From contig NZ_CP051625.1 in the NCBI RefSeq assembly GCF_012844345.1, positions 1,736,001 to 1,800,000 on the forward strand: a DNA stretch of 64,000 nucleotides, written 5' to 3'. Position numbers and translations under genes: made by a program. Shown in pieces: positions 52,956 to 62,522 of the stretch. Origin of the DNA: Pseudomonas sp. gcc21. Lineage in GTDB: Bacteria; Pseudomonadota; Gammaproteobacteria; Pseudomonadales; Pseudomonadaceae. Every line of letters starts with the position of its first letter. Within the stretch, counting starts at the first letter, position 1. Under the pieces are notes generated by a model. It saw only the letters and a program-made list of their open reading frames with translations. It did no database searches and was not told where the DNA came from.

Positions 52956-53483
52956 ATGGGCCTGATGACTAACCTGCTGGTATTTCTCGCCACCCTGGTG
53001 GGGATGGAAGCCTTCGCCTGGTGGGCGCACAAGTATGTAATGCACGGCTGGGGCTGGGGTTGGCACAAGTCGCACCACGAGCCGCGCGCCGGCTGGTTCG
53101 AGAAGAACGATTTGTATGCGGTGGTTTTTGCCGGAGTGGCCATCGCACTGATTGCGTTGGGTACCTCAGGCTATCATCCGCTAGAGTGGATCGGTGCCGG
53201 AATGACGGCCTACGGCATGCTCTACTTTCTGGCCCATGACGGCCTGGTCCATCGGCGCTGGCCGTTCCGCTATGTGCCGCGCAGCGGCTATCTGAAACGC
53301 CTTTATCAGGCACATCTGATGCACCACGCCGTCCAAGGTCGGGAGGGCTGTGTATCCTTCGGCTTTCTGGTTGCGCCGCCGGTTCCGAGGCTGCGCAGAC
53401 AGTTGCGGGAACTGCACCATGGCCGCCTCGCTCGTAGCGACGAGACTATCGGGGACGGCGAAAAAGAGCCGGGCGCGGCCTAG
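52956..53483 (+). CDS. crtZ: Beta-carotene 3-hydroxylase CrtZ
   Basis: 175 residues, membrane-bound di-iron hydroxylase. The histidine clusters are complete: HKYVMH in 'AFAWWAHKYVMHGWG', HKSHH in 'WGWHKSHHEPRAGW', HDGLVH in 'YFLAHDGLVHRRWPF' and HLMHH in 'YQAHLMHHAVQG'. It converts beta-carotene to zeaxanthin. It faces crtB and their coding ends overlap by 38 bp, so the last residues of both proteins are read from the same DNA. Confidence 0.93.
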   Translation: MGLMTNLLVFLATLVGMEAFAWWAHKYVMHGWGWGWHKSHHEPRAGWFEKNDLYAVVFAGVAIALIALGTSGYHPLEWIGAGMTAYGMLYFLAHDGLVHRRWPFRYVPRSGYLKRLYQAHLMHHAVQGREGCVSFGFLVAPPVPRLRRQLRELHHGRLARSDETIGDGEKEPGAA

Positions 53484-54363
53484 GCTCTCGTCGCCGCGCA
53501 TCCCAGACCTGCCAGACTCCTCGTGCTACAAGGCGCAGCTTGTCCGCCCCGCTGGTGAAGGTCCGGCTGTCCCAGGCTCGCTCTCCCCGCTCGACCACCT
53601 TGACCCCGATTTCCCGGTAAACCCCATGGGCGGTGGCGACCGCCCAGGCGGATCGTGGCGGCAGCGCAGGCAGCCCTTGGAGGGCGGAAACGTAATAAGG
53701 CTCAGCGAGGTCCACCAGACGCTTCGCCATCACCGCTACGGCCGGACGATGGCGGCTGTCACCGAGCTGCTGTGGCGAGATATTGAACTCCGCCAGCCAA
53801 TCTGCCGGCAGGTAACAGCGCCCGATAGCAGCATCCTCGATGATGTCGCGAGCAATATTGGTCAGCTGGAAGGCAATACCCAGGTCGCTGGCGCGATCCA
53901 GCGTCGGCTCATCTCGGGCACCCATGATGATCGCCATCATCACGCCTACCACGCCGGCGACGTGGTAGCAGTATTCCAGCGTGTCCTCGATGCGCAGATA
54001 ACGCCGCTCTTCAACGTCCATGGCGAAGCCCCGAAGATGCTCCAGTGCGTGCCGCTGGGGGATGTCGTGCTTGAGCGCAACTGCCTGAAAAGCGGCGAAG
54101 GCAGGGTCGCTCATCGACTCTCCGAAATAGGCCCGCCGGGTGGCGTCCTCAAGCTCGGCCAGACGTTCCTGCGCAGTGTTCGCCGCACCGGCTTGCTCCC
54201 TTCCCAACACTTGGCCGTCGATCACATCATCGCAATGCCGGCACCAGGCGTAGAGCAATACTGCGCTGCGCCGGGTGTCCGGATCGAACAACCTTGACGC
54301 AGCGGAGAAACTCTTGGACCCGGCGCGAATGGTCTGGGTTGCGTGGTCGACCAAGGCGTCCAT
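53446..54363 (-). CDS. crtB: Phytoene synthase CrtB
   Basis: 305 residues. The first Asp-rich motif is 'YAWCRHCDDVIDG' and the second 'FQLTNIARDIIEDAAIGRCY' followed by 'LPADWL', both diagnostic for phytoene synthases, which join two GGPP molecules. The basic tail 'DARRREPRPRPALFRRPR' is encoded partly in the overlap with crtZ. The ATG shares one base with the crtI stop. Last gene of the idi-crtX-crtY-crtI-crtB operon. Confidence 0.94.
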   Translation of the reverse strand: MDALVDHATQTIRAGSKSFSAASRLFDPDTRRSAVLLYAWCRHCDDVIDGQVLGREQAGAANTAQERLAELEDATRRAYFGESMSDPAFAAFQAVALKHDIPQRHALEHLRGFAMDVEERRYLRIEDTLEYCYHVAGVVGVMMAIIMGARDEPTLDRASDLGIAFQLTNIARDIIEDAAIGRCYLPADWLAEFNISPQQLGDSRHRPAVAVMAKRLVDLAEPYYVSALQGLPALPPRSAWAVATAHGVYREIGVKVVERGERAWDSRTFTSGADKLRLVARGVWQVWDARRREPRPRPALFRRPR

Positions 54364-55847
54364 CAGTTGCCCTCCAGCATCAACCCGGCCGTTGCCTTGG
54401 CCGAGCCTACAACGCCGGGCACGCCGGCGCCCGGATGGGTGCCTGCACCGACCAGATACAAATTGCGAATCTCCGGATCGCGATTGTGCGGGCGGAACCA
54501 GGCGCTCTGGGTGAGGATCGGCTCCAGCGAGAACGCCGACCCCAGGTGCGAGTTGAGTTCATCGCGAAAATCCACCGGCGTGAAATGCCGGCAGGTGACC
54601 AGATTCGCCCGCAGATCCGTGATGTAGTGCTGTTCGAGATAATCGAGGATGCGGTCCCGATAGCGCGGCCCCTCAACCTCCCAGTCGATCGGCGCATTGC
54701 CCAGATGAGGCACAGGCGCGAGAACGTAATGAGCACTGCCGCCGGGCGGCGCCAGCGAGGGGTCGGTCACACATGGGGCGTGCAGGTAGAGGGAAAAGTC
54801 GTCGGCCAGGGTTTCGCTCTTGAAGATCTCGTCGATCAGCTCACGATAGCGCGGGCCGAAACAGACCGTATGGTGCTGAAGGTTTTCCGGCACTTTGCTC
54901 AGACCGAAATAGATCACGAATAGCGACATGCTGAAGCGCTTTCGCTTGAGTGCATGGGCGTTCCGGGGGCCGCGTGGATGGCCCCGCAAAAGACGGTCGT
55001 AGGTATGCACCACGTCTGCATTGGACGCCAGCGCGTCCAGCTCGAAGCGGCGACCATCGTGAAGCCTGACCCCCCGCACGAGGTTATCGCGCACCTCGAT
55101 GTCGGCTACCTCGGCATTCAACTCGACCTTGCCGCCCAGATCTTCCAGCAGCCGGACCATGCCGCTGATCAGCGCCCCGGTGCCGCCCCGTGGAAACCAC
55201 ACTCCCCACTCCCGTTCCAGAGCGTGAATCAGAGTGTAGATCGATGAAGTGGCGAAGGGATTACCGCCCACCAGCAGAGAGTGAAACGAGAAGGCCTGGC
55301 GCAGATGCGGATCCTTGATGAAACTCGAAACCATGCTGTAGACGCTGCGCCAGGCCTGCAGCCGCGCAAGCTGCGGTGCGGCGTTCACCATGTCCCTGAA
55401 GGAGAGGAAAGGTACTGCGCCGAGCTTGAGGTACCCTTCCTGGAAAACGTCTTTCGAGTACGCCAGAAAACGGCGATAGCCCTCCACATCCTCGGGACTG
55501 CGCTCGCCAATCTGCCGGTCCAGCTCAGCCTGATCATTGGCATAGTCGAAGGGCGGCGCGTCTTCCCAGCAAAGCCGATAAAACGGCGCCACCGGAAGCA
55601 ACTCGACGTAGTCTTCCATGCGCTTGCCTGCCAGCGTGAAAAGCTCTTCAAGCGCTGAGGGGTCGGTAATCACCGTCGGTCCCGCATCGAAGGTGAAGCC
55701 CTGATCCTCGTACACGTAAGCGCGGCCGCCCGGCTTGTCGCGTTTTTCCAGCACCGTGGTCTGGTAACCGCCCGCCTGCAGCCGGATAGCCAGCGCCAAT
55801 CCGCCAAACCCGGCGCCGATTACCACAGCGCGCTTATCAGCCTTCAT
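54363..55847 (-). CDS. crtI: Phytoene desaturase CrtI
   Basis: 494 residues. The FAD-binding motif 'AVVIGAGFGGLALAIRLQAG' is at the N-terminus and the CrtI signature 'NLYLVGAGTHPGAGVPGVVG' at the C-terminus, with 'FDAGPTVITDPSALEELF' in between. The enzyme converts phytoene to lycopene in four steps. The ATG overlaps the crtY stop by 4 bp. Confidence 0.95.
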   Translation of the reverse strand: MKADKRAVVIGAGFGGLALAIRLQAGGYQTTVLEKRDKPGGRAYVYEDQGFTFDAGPTVITDPSALEELFTLAGKRMEDYVELLPVAPFYRLCWEDAPPFDYANDQAELDRQIGERSPEDVEGYRRFLAYSKDVFQEGYLKLGAVPFLSFRDMVNAAPQLARLQAWRSVYSMVSSFIKDPHLRQAFSFHSLLVGGNPFATSSIYTLIHALEREWGVWFPRGGTGALISGMVRLLEDLGGKVELNAEVADIEVRDNLVRGVRLHDGRRFELDALASNADVVHTYDRLLRGHPRGPRNAHALKRKRFSMSLFVIYFGLSKVPENLQHHTVCFGPRYRELIDEIFKSETLADDFSLYLHAPCVTDPSLAPPGGSAHYVLAPVPHLGNAPIDWEVEGPRYRDRILDYLEQHYITDLRANLVTCRHFTPVDFRDELNSHLGSAFSLEPILTQSAWFRPHNRDPEIRNLYLVGAGTHPGAGVPGVVGSAKATAGLMLEGN

Positions 55848-57016
55848 GCTCGATTCCTTAACTGCTGTGGGGTAACGGTCATCGCCGCCCGGGCCGCAGC
55901 CAGAACCGGGACTGGCGGCTTGCCGGTGAGAATGCGCGCCTTGTCCGGCAGAGTGAGCCGGCCCGCGTAAAACCGTTGTATGAGCCCTGCGGGCAGTCCG
56001 TAAAAGCGTTGCATGACCTGCCAGCGCTCCTCGGGTCGTCCCGCAAGAAACAGCATGCGATTAAGCAGGCGGAAGAATGCCTGCCGGCGCCACTCCTGCT
56101 CAGCCTGGCTCCGGATACTCGAAAACAACGTCTCGGCATCCAGCTCTGGCGCAGCACTGACCAGCTCGGCCAGACGCACCGCGTGGGGTAGCGAATAGCC
56201 GGTGGTGGCATGAAAGAGTCCGGCGCGCAGCCCGCTACGCGGCTGGCCCGCTGCTGCCTGCCAGAATTGCGCAAAGTTGCCCGCCAGAGTGATAGGCAGA
56301 ACGCCCTGCTCCTCGCGCATCACTTCTTCGATGCACCAGCCGTGAGCGCTGGCGTAGGCAGCGATGTGTTCGCGCAGCAGCGCAGCATCCACCACGGGCG
56401 CATCGATGTAATGGGTGTCCTCGATGAGCAGACGATCCGGGGCGAAGGGCAGCACGTAGACGAAGCGATAGCCCTGCCCCTGGCTCACCGTGGCATCCAT
56501 GAGAATCGGCCGCGTCAGCCCGTGCGGCTCAGTCAGGCGCAATTCCTGCCCTACGAACGCCTGATAGCCCAGAGCAAGGTGCGGGCTGGCCTCTACACCA
56601 CGGCCATCGATGACCGCCTGCGCCTCGATGCGTTCGCCGCTTTCAAGCTCTACCCATGTCGGTGCCAACGACCGGACCGCGGTGGACGTACGCAGACTCT
56701 CGCCCAGATCGGCAGTAATAACCTCGGCGAAGCGTTCGGAAAAAATACTGCAGTAAGGACTTTCAAACTGTCGCTGCAGGGTCAGAAAGCGCACCTCATA
56801 GCCGGCCCAGCGGGCGCAGATCAGCGGATCGAGCCACTCCAGCTGGGCGGAGGTCAGATCCGAGGCCTGGAACGACCAGGTGTGGTTGCCACCGGGCACC
56901 GCCCCGGCCTCAAGCAGCAGCACCCGCAACTCGGGTCGCAGTTGTCTGAGGCGCCAGGCAATCAGCCCATTGGCCAGCCCCGCTCCGACCAGCACCAGAT
57001 CCCAGGCGGCGCTCAT
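55844..57016 (-). CDS. crtY: Lycopene beta-cyclase CrtY
   Basis: 390 residues of the CrtY/CrtL family. The FAD motif is 'WDLVLVGAGLANGLIAWRLR', followed by 'VPGGNHTWSFQASDLT', 'HYIDAPVVDAALLREHIAAY' and 'FHATTGYSLPHAVRLAELVS'. It closes both ends of lycopene to give beta-carotene. The ATG overlaps the crtX stop by 4 bp. Confidence 0.94.
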   Translation of the reverse strand: MSAAWDLVLVGAGLANGLIAWRLRQLRPELRVLLLEAGAVPGGNHTWSFQASDLTSAQLEWLDPLICARWAGYEVRFLTLQRQFESPYCSIFSERFAEVITADLGESLRTSTAVRSLAPTWVELESGERIEAQAVIDGRGVEASPHLALGYQAFVGQELRLTEPHGLTRPILMDATVSQGQGYRFVYVLPFAPDRLLIEDTHYIDAPVVDAALLREHIAAYASAHGWCIEEVMREEQGVLPITLAGNFAQFWQAAAGQPRSGLRAGLFHATTGYSLPHAVRLAELVSAAPELDAETLFSSIRSQAEQEWRRQAFFRLLNRMLFLAGRPEERWQVMQRFYGLPAGLIQRFYAGRLTLPDKARILTGKPPVPVLAAARAAMTVTPQQLRNRA

Positions 57017-58299
57017 GCGGCCTGCTCGGCGGGCACCGGCCGGCCGGTACGTAATACCTGTTCGACAATATCCGCGGCGGCGCGTGTGCCGCCGGCGGTA
57101 AGTGCCTGCTCGCTGATGCGCTCCAGCGCGGGTACAAAATCCCTGTCCGACAAGAGCCGCTCCAGAGCCTTGCGCAGCGTACCGGGCCCGGCGAAACGGG
57201 CCGAAGCCTTCAGGCCGATGCCGGCGTGCTCGACGCGGGCGGCCACGCCAGCCTGATCGAAGGCAATAGGCGTGACCAGCATGGGGGTGCGGCTGGCAAT
57301 AGCGTCCATCACAGTGTTCAGGCCGCCGTGGGTGACCACTGCGCTGGCATGTTGCAGCACCGCCTGCTGCGGCGCGAAGTCGGTTACCCAGGTCGCACCG
57401 GCACGCCGTAGTTGCTCTTCATGGTCGACACTCAAGCCGCCGCAATGGGCCAAGAGCAATTGCACATCGAGCCCGGCGCAGGCCTGGGCGATCCGCTTGA
57501 ACAGGCCGAAACGTTGCCCTTGAAGCGTGCCCAGCGAGGCGAAGACAAGCGGCCGATCAGGATCCAGCTCGATGGTCAGCGGCCGACTGGCTTCGGCGGC
57601 CGAACGCAGCGGGCCCACATGGTGGAAGTGTTCCGGGAGCTCCCGTCGGGGGAATTCGAACCCGGGCAGGGTCTGGCTGATCTGCGCCGAAGGCGACAGA
57701 CACTCGTGGAGCCCCTCACGGGGCGAGAGCCCGAAACGCTGTGCATGCCGAGCCACGGTCTGCCGGTGCGGGCTCATCAGCCAGTCGTAGACTCGGGTAC
57801 TGCCCTGATAGATCTGCCGCGCCCGCTCGCTGTCCTCGTAGGCCATTGGCATGACCGGAAGCGGCACGCCCGGCTCGCGATTGACCGGCAGCGCGCAGGC
57901 AATCGATACGAATGGCCGCCCGCACGCCTCCGCGACCAGCCCACCAGCGGCTTCCATCTGATCGCAGAGCAGCGCATCAATGCCCAGCGCCTCAAGCTGG
58001 TCAGGCAGTTCGCGGCAGAGCATATCAGTGGTCCGCGCCATATCCCCGATTAGCCGCCGCAGGCCCAGCGGCCCTCCCGGATTGGCCGCGCAGCGCAGCG
58101 TCCCGGCGAGACTGCCCACCGGATGCGAATCGCGCCCGAGCATCTGAAAGCCGATCCTTTCATCGTCCAGCCAGGTCTTGGCGTCGGCCTGGTTCAGGAA
58201 CGTCACGCGATGCCCACGTTCGATCAATTCAATCGCCAACGCCTGAAACACCTTGAAATGACTGGGGAAAGGCGGCGCCACAACCCCGAAGTGGCTCAC
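57013..58299 (-). CDS. crtX: Zeaxanthin glucosyltransferase CrtX
   Basis: 428 residues, GT1-type glycosyltransferase. The N-terminus '[20 protein letters not shown]' is typical, and the C-terminal donor site reads '[20 protein letters not shown]' and '[20 protein letters not shown]'. It would add glucose to the zeaxanthin hydroxyls, giving polar glucosides. Both ends overlap neighbours by 4 bp. Confidence 0.92.
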   Translation of the reverse strand: MSHFGVVAPPFPSHFKVFQALAIELIERGHRVTFLNQADAKTWLDDERIGFQMLGRDSHPVGSLAGTLRCAANPGGPLGLRRLIGDMARTTDMLCRELPDQLEALGIDALLCDQMEAAGGLVAEACGRPFVSIACALPVNREPGVPLPVMPMAYEDSERARQIYQGSTRVYDWLMSPHRQTVARHAQRFGLSPREGLHECLSPSAQISQTLPGFEFPRRELPEHFHHVGPLRSAAEASRPLTIELDPDRPLVFASLGTLQGQRFGLFKRIAQACAGLDVQLLLAHCGGLSVDHEEQLRRAGATWVTDFAPQQAVLQHASAVVTHGGLNTVMDAIASRTPMLVTPIAFDQAGVAARVEHAGIGLKASARFAGPGTLRKALERLLSDRDFVPALERISEQALTAGGTRAAADIVEQVLRTGRPVPAEQAA

Positions 58300-59351
58300 G
58301 TCCAGGGCTCCAGCAAAGTGGCGTCACGAAAGATGGGTGCCTGCCTGAGCGCCGCCAGATTCGCACTACCGGTACAGAAACAGGCGATCCGCAGCTGACG
58401 GATGAGTATCTGGAAGTGAGCGACCACCGCGTCGGTTGACTGGGTCGCGCCGTGCAGAACTGCGGCGGCCTGACCTACCAGATCCGCGCCGAGACGAATT
58501 GCCTTTGCCGCATCAACGCCATCGCGGATGCCCCCGGAGGCAATCAGGGTGCTGCGCGGCAGCACCTGTCGCGCTCCGAGGATGGCGTATGGCGTGGGGA
58601 TGCCCCAGCTGGCGAAGGCCTGCGCTACGCGGCGGTCGGCTTCGTTGGTTGCCCGCTCGCTTTCCACCGCAGCCCAGCTGGTACCGCCAGCGCCGGCTAT
58701 ATCAATCACGGCAACGCCGGCGTCCGCCAGGCTGGTGGCGACACGCGCCGATATGCCTGCGCCGACCTCCTTGACCACCACCGGAACATCAATCTCACGG
58801 ACCAGGCGCCTCAGACTGGCCAGCACGCCGATCCAGTTGCGGTCACCGCCGCCCTGCACTGCCTCCTGCAGCGGATTCAGATGCACGATGAGCGCATCGG
58901 CATCAATCATCTGCACCGCTTGGCGGGCCCAGTCGATGCCCTGTGGCTCGGCCAGTTGCGCCGCACCGATGTTGGACAAGAGCGGCACGCTCGGTGCCCG
59001 GGCGCGCAGCTCACGGGTCAGGCCATGGTCGACACCGGTCTGCACGGCCACCCGCTGGGAGCCTATCGCCAGCGCGATACCCAGCTGTTCAGCTGCCTCG
59101 GCAAGATGCAGATTGATGCCCTTCGCGCGCTTCGCCCCGCCGGTCATGGAACTGATCAGCACTGGCGCGCGCAGCGTCCGGCCGAGAAATTCCCGGCTAA
59201 GGTCTATAGCGTCGAGGTCCAGTTCGGGGAGTGCGCAGTGTTCGAGTCGAAAGGCACTGAAGGGGTTCTCCACAGGCGAGATGGCACGCCCGGGATCCAA
59301 CACGATATCCAGATGGTCGTTCTTACGGTCAACCAGCTCTCCATGTGCCAT
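58296..59351 (-). CDS. fni: Isopentenyl-diphosphate delta-isomerase, type II (FMN-dependent)
   Basis: 351 residues. The start '[19 protein letters not shown]' and '[19 protein letters not shown]' mark the type II enzyme, with '[20 protein letters not shown]' and '[20 protein letters not shown]' for FMN and phosphate binding. It interconverts IPP and DMAPP and so supplies precursors for CrtE. The ATG at 59351 has AAGGAG six bases upstream; an in-frame GTG at 59366 lies before that site. First gene of the five-gene carotenoid operon. Confidence 0.93.
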   Translation of the reverse strand: MAHGELVDRKNDHLDIVLDPGRAISPVENPFSAFRLEHCALPELDLDAIDLSREFLGRTLRAPVLISSMTGGAKRAKGINLHLAEAAEQLGIALAIGSQRVAVQTGVDHGLTRELRARAPSVPLLSNIGAAQLAEPQGIDWARQAVQMIDADALIVHLNPLQEAVQGGGDRNWIGVLASLRRLVREIDVPVVVKEVGAGISARVATSLADAGVAVIDIAGAGGTSWAAVESERATNEADRRVAQAFASWGIPTPYAILGARQVLPRSTLIASGGIRDGVDAAKAIRLGADLVGQAAAVLHGATQSTDAVVAHFQILIRQLRIACFCTGSANLAALRQAPIFRDATLLEPWT

Positions 59352-59543
59352 GGACCACTCCTTCACCGAGGGATTTTTTTTCGGGTGCAGCTGTCATTGC
59401 ATTGCAAGGAAACTTTGCCTCCCCTGATGAGGAGCGGCTTACTTTGCAAACAAGCGCGAACGTCAACTCTGAACAATTTTTTCAGCTACAGTTCAGCCTC
59501 GAGTGACCGCAATCGAAGGAACGCCGACTGGAGCAGCGTGCTT
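59352..59543. promoter_or_regulatory. Divergent regulatory region between idi/crt operon and crtE
   Basis: These 192 bp must drive both transcription units. They contain two TTGCAA-type palindromic stretches (ttgcattgcaa near 59396 and tttgcaaac near 59453) and an A/T run at ~59370. I found no TGTACA-type light-response (LitR/CarH) operator and no clear core promoter. Confidence 0.45.
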
Positions 59544-60446
59544 ATGGATTCGTTATCAGTGGCAGTAGAGGCAAGCGGCCTGCAAAACGTGCATTCGATC
59601 AGAGAGGCGGTTGATCAACGCCTTGGCGAGTGGCTGCCCTTGGACGCTACTGGCCGGGATCAGGTGGCCAACGCCATGCGCGGCAGTGTCTTGCCTGCGG
59701 GCAAGCGCGTACGCCCCCTGCTGCTGGTGATGGCTGCCCAGGGTCTGGGTTGCAGCTCCCCTTCGCTGATCGATCTGGGCTGTGCAGTAGAGATGGTTCA
59801 CGCCAGCTCGCTAATCATCGACGACATGCCCTGCATGGACGACGCTCAAGTGCGCCGGGGACGCCCGACCATACACCGCGAGTACGGGGAGGACGTCGCA
59901 GTGCTGGCTGCGATCGCCCTGCTGACCAAGGCGTTCAGTCTGGTTTCTTCATTACCGAACGTTTCCGCTGCGCTGCGCGCCCAGCTGGTGACAGAGCTGG
60001 CCAATGCAGTGGGCATGCAAGGGCTTGTGCACGGACAGTACAAGGACCTTCGCGAGGGGGCGACCCAGCGCTCAGCGCAGGACATTGCCACCACCAATGA
60101 ACTGAAAACCGGTGTGCTCTTCGGAGCAGCCCTGAACATGGCTGCGCTGGTCGCCGACGCTACTGACACCCAGCGCCAGAGCTTGACGAAATTCGCCCAG
60201 GAGCTCGGCCAGGCGTTTCAGCTGCTGGACGATCTGCGCGATGGCGCCACCGACACCGGAAAAGACCCGCTGCAAGACGAAGGCAAGTCCACCCTGGTGA
60301 CGCTTCTCGGGCCGGATGCAGCGCGTAAACAGCTGCTCCGGCATATTACCCAGGCGGACGCGAGTTTGACCGCTGTATACGGCCCCAACCAGGCGGTAAG
60401 CCGCTTTATGCACAAGCTCTTCGATCAGGCGCTGGCGCCGCGCTGA
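59544..60446 (+). CDS. crtE: Geranylgeranyl diphosphate synthase CrtE
   Basis: 300 residues. The first Asp-rich motif is 'SLIIDDMPCMDDAQVRRGRP' and the second 'QAFQLLDDLRDGATD', with 'LPAGKRVRPLLLVMAAQG' upstream for IPP binding. The enzyme makes GGPP for CrtB. The bulky-residue pattern before the first motif ('MVHASSLIID') cannot firmly separate GGPP from FPP synthase, but the cluster context favours GGPP. The frame is open 364 codons further upstream, antisense to idi; the ATG at 59544 fits the family start. Confidence 0.9.
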   Translation: MDSLSVAVEASGLQNVHSIREAVDQRLGEWLPLDATGRDQVANAMRGSVLPAGKRVRPLLLVMAAQGLGCSSPSLIDLGCAVEMVHASSLIIDDMPCMDDAQVRRGRPTIHREYGEDVAVLAAIALLTKAFSLVSSLPNVSAALRAQLVTELANAVGMQGLVHGQYKDLREGATQRSAQDIATTNELKTGVLFGAALNMAALVADATDTQRQSLTKFAQELGQAFQLLDDLRDGATDTGKDPLQDEGKSTLVTLLGPDAARKQLLRHITQADASLTAVYGPNQAVSRFMHKLFDQALAPR

Positions 60447-60506
60447 CTCTCCGCGGCAGACAGAGCCTTCACAGCGTCCACTAAAGCCTTCGTATTTACG
60501 CTTAAG

Positions 60507-60929
60507 TCAGTAGCGCAATCCGAGAGAGCGAAAAACGAACCCCAGCAACCAGATCGGGCCTATCAGGAGAAACTGAATGTCCTTGAAGAATGACGGTTTG
60601 CGCCCTTCGATGTGATGCCCGATGAACTGACCGATCCAGGCCACCACGAAAATCGCCAGCGACGGCACCAATACATTGGTCATCAGGCTTAGCACCAGCA
60701 GCATCAGTGTGCTCACCAGAAGCATGGTCACCGCGATACGCCATGACAGCGCCACATAAAACGCCAGTGCAAGCGCCACAGCAAGTATCGCGACCGCCGG
60801 ATGGATGGCCCAGAAGATACCCAGCACGCTGAAGGTTATGAGCGGCACGCAGATCCAGTGCAGCATCTTGTTGACCGGATCGACATGGCTTTCACCGTAT
60901 TCATCGAACCACTGGTTGATCGCTTTCAT
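60507..60929 (-). CDS. Mpo1-like (DUF962) membrane protein
   Basis: 140 residues with four membrane segments. The conserved His-Asp pattern is 'YGESHVDPVNKMLHWICVPL' near the N-terminus and 'IGQFIGHHIEGRKPSFFKD' near residues 93-111, matching yeast Mpo1, an Fe2+-dependent dioxygenase of 2-hydroxy fatty acids. The bacterial role is unclear. Converges with crtE; single gene. Confidence 0.82.
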   Translation of the reverse strand: MKAINQWFDEYGESHVDPVNKMLHWICVPLITFSVLGIFWAIHPAVAILAVALALAFYVALSWRIAVTMLLVSTLMLLVLSLMTNVLVPSLAIFVVAWIGQFIGHHIEGRKPSFFKDIQFLLIGPIWLLGFVFRSLGLRY

Positions 60930-61078
60930 CTCAATAGTGTCCCATCAGGATTGTTGTTATTTTCAGGCAGTGGCGCGTCTGCCATGCCGATTGGTCAGGT
61001 GCAGCAAACGAAGCGCCTTATTCACTTTAGCCCGCCCCCCGGCTGCCGCAACCGGGTGCTTGATGATAAGCTTGAGCA

Positions 61079-61879
61079 ATGAATATACCTACTCCTTCCC
61101 GCCCTGTAGTGCTGTGCCTCTCCGGTCATGATCCGTCCGGAGGAGCAGGCCTGCAGGCAGATATAGAAGCACTGATTGCACAGGGTTGTCACGCTGCGCC
61201 AACTGTCACTGCTCTGACCGTGCAGGACACGCAGGATGTCAGCGACTTTCGCGTGCTGGATCGCGAATGGGTGCTGGCCCAGGCGAACAAGGTAATCGCC
61301 GACATGCCGGTCTCGGCTGTGAAGCTCGGCATGCTTGGCTCCGTCGAAATGGTCGATACCGTCCTGGAGCTGATGCAACGGCTTGAACACGCACCGCTGG
61401 TATGTGATCCGGTGTTACGCGCCGGGGGCGGCGGATCGCTGGGCAAGGACGATGTCGGCTACGCCATGCGTGAACGCCTGCTGCCCGTCGCGCGCATCGC
61501 CACGCCGAATCTGCCCGAGGCGCGCATCCTCGCGGAATTGCCCGAGGGTGACGCTGATGCCTGTGCCGACAAACTGCTGCCCTACTGCCAGAACCTGCTG
61601 ATTACTGGAGGCCACGGTGACGAAAGCGAGGTTCACAACCGGCTCTATTGCCGCGACGGGCAACAGCACACCTTCGTTTGTCAGCGTCTGCCCGGTAGTT
61701 ACCACGGCTCCGGCTGTACCCTGGCCAGCACACTGGCTGGCCGGCTGGCCCTGGGTGAAGAGCTGGTCAGCGCAGTCAGGACCGCGCTTGATTACACCTG
61801 GCGTACCCTGCGCGACGCCGAGCAGCCCGGCCATGGGCAGTATGTGCCGCGCCGGCTGCCACTGGACTTCTGTTCATGA
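61079..61879 (+). CDS. thiD: Hydroxymethylpyrimidine/phosphomethylpyrimidine kinase ThiD
   Basis: 266 residues of the ribokinase-like family. '[20 protein letters not shown]' is the N-terminal HMP-binding block, and '[20 protein letters not shown]' carries the anion hole and catalytic base region. It phosphorylates HMP twice for thiamine synthesis. No TPP riboswitch was recognised in the 150 bp upstream. The thiE ATG overlaps its stop by 4 bp. Confidence 0.93.
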   Translation: MNIPTPSRPVVLCLSGHDPSGGAGLQADIEALIAQGCHAAPTVTALTVQDTQDVSDFRVLDREWVLAQANKVIADMPVSAVKLGMLGSVEMVDTVLELMQRLEHAPLVCDPVLRAGGGGSLGKDDVGYAMRERLLPVARIATPNLPEARILAELPEGDADACADKLLPYCQNLLITGGHGDESEVHNRLYCRDGQQHTFVCQRLPGSYHGSGCTLASTLAGRLALGEELVSAVRTALDYTWRTLRDAEQPGHGQYVPRRLPLDFCS

Positions 61880-62511
61880 GCCAGACCCTGCGAGGTCTGT
61901 ATGCCATTACTGACAATGCATTGTTGTCTGGCGAACGGCTGCTGCCCTGGGTGGATGCTGCTCTGGCAGGCGGCGCTCGGCTGCTGCAGTACCGCGACAA
62001 GACCAGAGATTCGGTCCGCAGGCTGGATGAAGCCTCGCGCCTGCGGACGCTGTGTGATTACTACGGCGCGCAGCTGATCATCAATGATGATCTGGCGCTG
62101 GCCGCCGAACTGGACGTGGGGTTGCACCTCGGCCGCGACGACGGGTCCCTGCGCGAAGCACGCCAGCACCTCGGGCCTGACGCAATCATTGGTGCCACCT
62201 GCCATGCAAGCCAGGCGTTCGCCGAAGAAGCGGCAGCCGCGGGTGCCAGTTACCTTGCGTTCGGCCGGTTCTTCCAGTCCGTCACCAAACCCGGCGCGCC
62301 GGCGGCCACTCCGGTATTGCTCGAAGAGGTACGCCGCCGCTTTGCCCTGCCACTTGTAGCCATAGGCGGAGTCACCCTGCATAACGCGCCCCAACTGATC
62401 GGCGCCGGTGCCGACATGATCGCCGTGGTCAATAGCCTGTTTTCCGCCGGATCCCCGGCGGAAGTAGAACGTCGGGCCCGCGGTTTCACCGAATTGTTTC
62501 CACCCCTTTGA
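61876..62511 (+). CDS. thiE: Thiamine-phosphate synthase ThiE
   Basis: 211 residues, TIM barrel. Typical blocks are '[12 protein letters not shown]', '[20 protein letters not shown]', 'GRDDGSL', 'IIGATCHAS' and '[20 protein letters not shown]'. It joins HMP-PP and the thiazole phosphate. It is coupled to thiD and stands 11 bp before hemL, a common Pseudomonas order. Confidence 0.94.
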   Translation: MSQTLRGLYAITDNALLSGERLLPWVDAALAGGARLLQYRDKTRDSVRRLDEASRLRTLCDYYGAQLIINDDLALAAELDVGLHLGRDDGSLREARQHLGPDAIIGATCHASQAFAEEAAAAGASYLAFGRFFQSVTKPGAPAATPVLLEEVRRRFALPLVAIGGVTLHNAPQLIGAGADMIAVVNSLFSAGSPAEVERRARGFTELFPPL

Positions 62512-62522
62512 GAGAAAAAGCC

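Noticed and set aside
58452..59543. Long N-terminal extension of crtE antisense to idi
   Set aside because: The first 364 codons run opposite to the well-supported type II isomerase and show no family motifs; CrtE proteins start near the ATG at 59544.
59352..59543. Light-responsive (LitR/CarH) operator in the crt divergent region
   Set aside because: No TGTACA-type inverted repeat was found there.
60930..61078. TPP riboswitch upstream of thiD
   Set aside because: The conserved CTGAGA and ACC-type blocks of the THI element are absent in this spacer.
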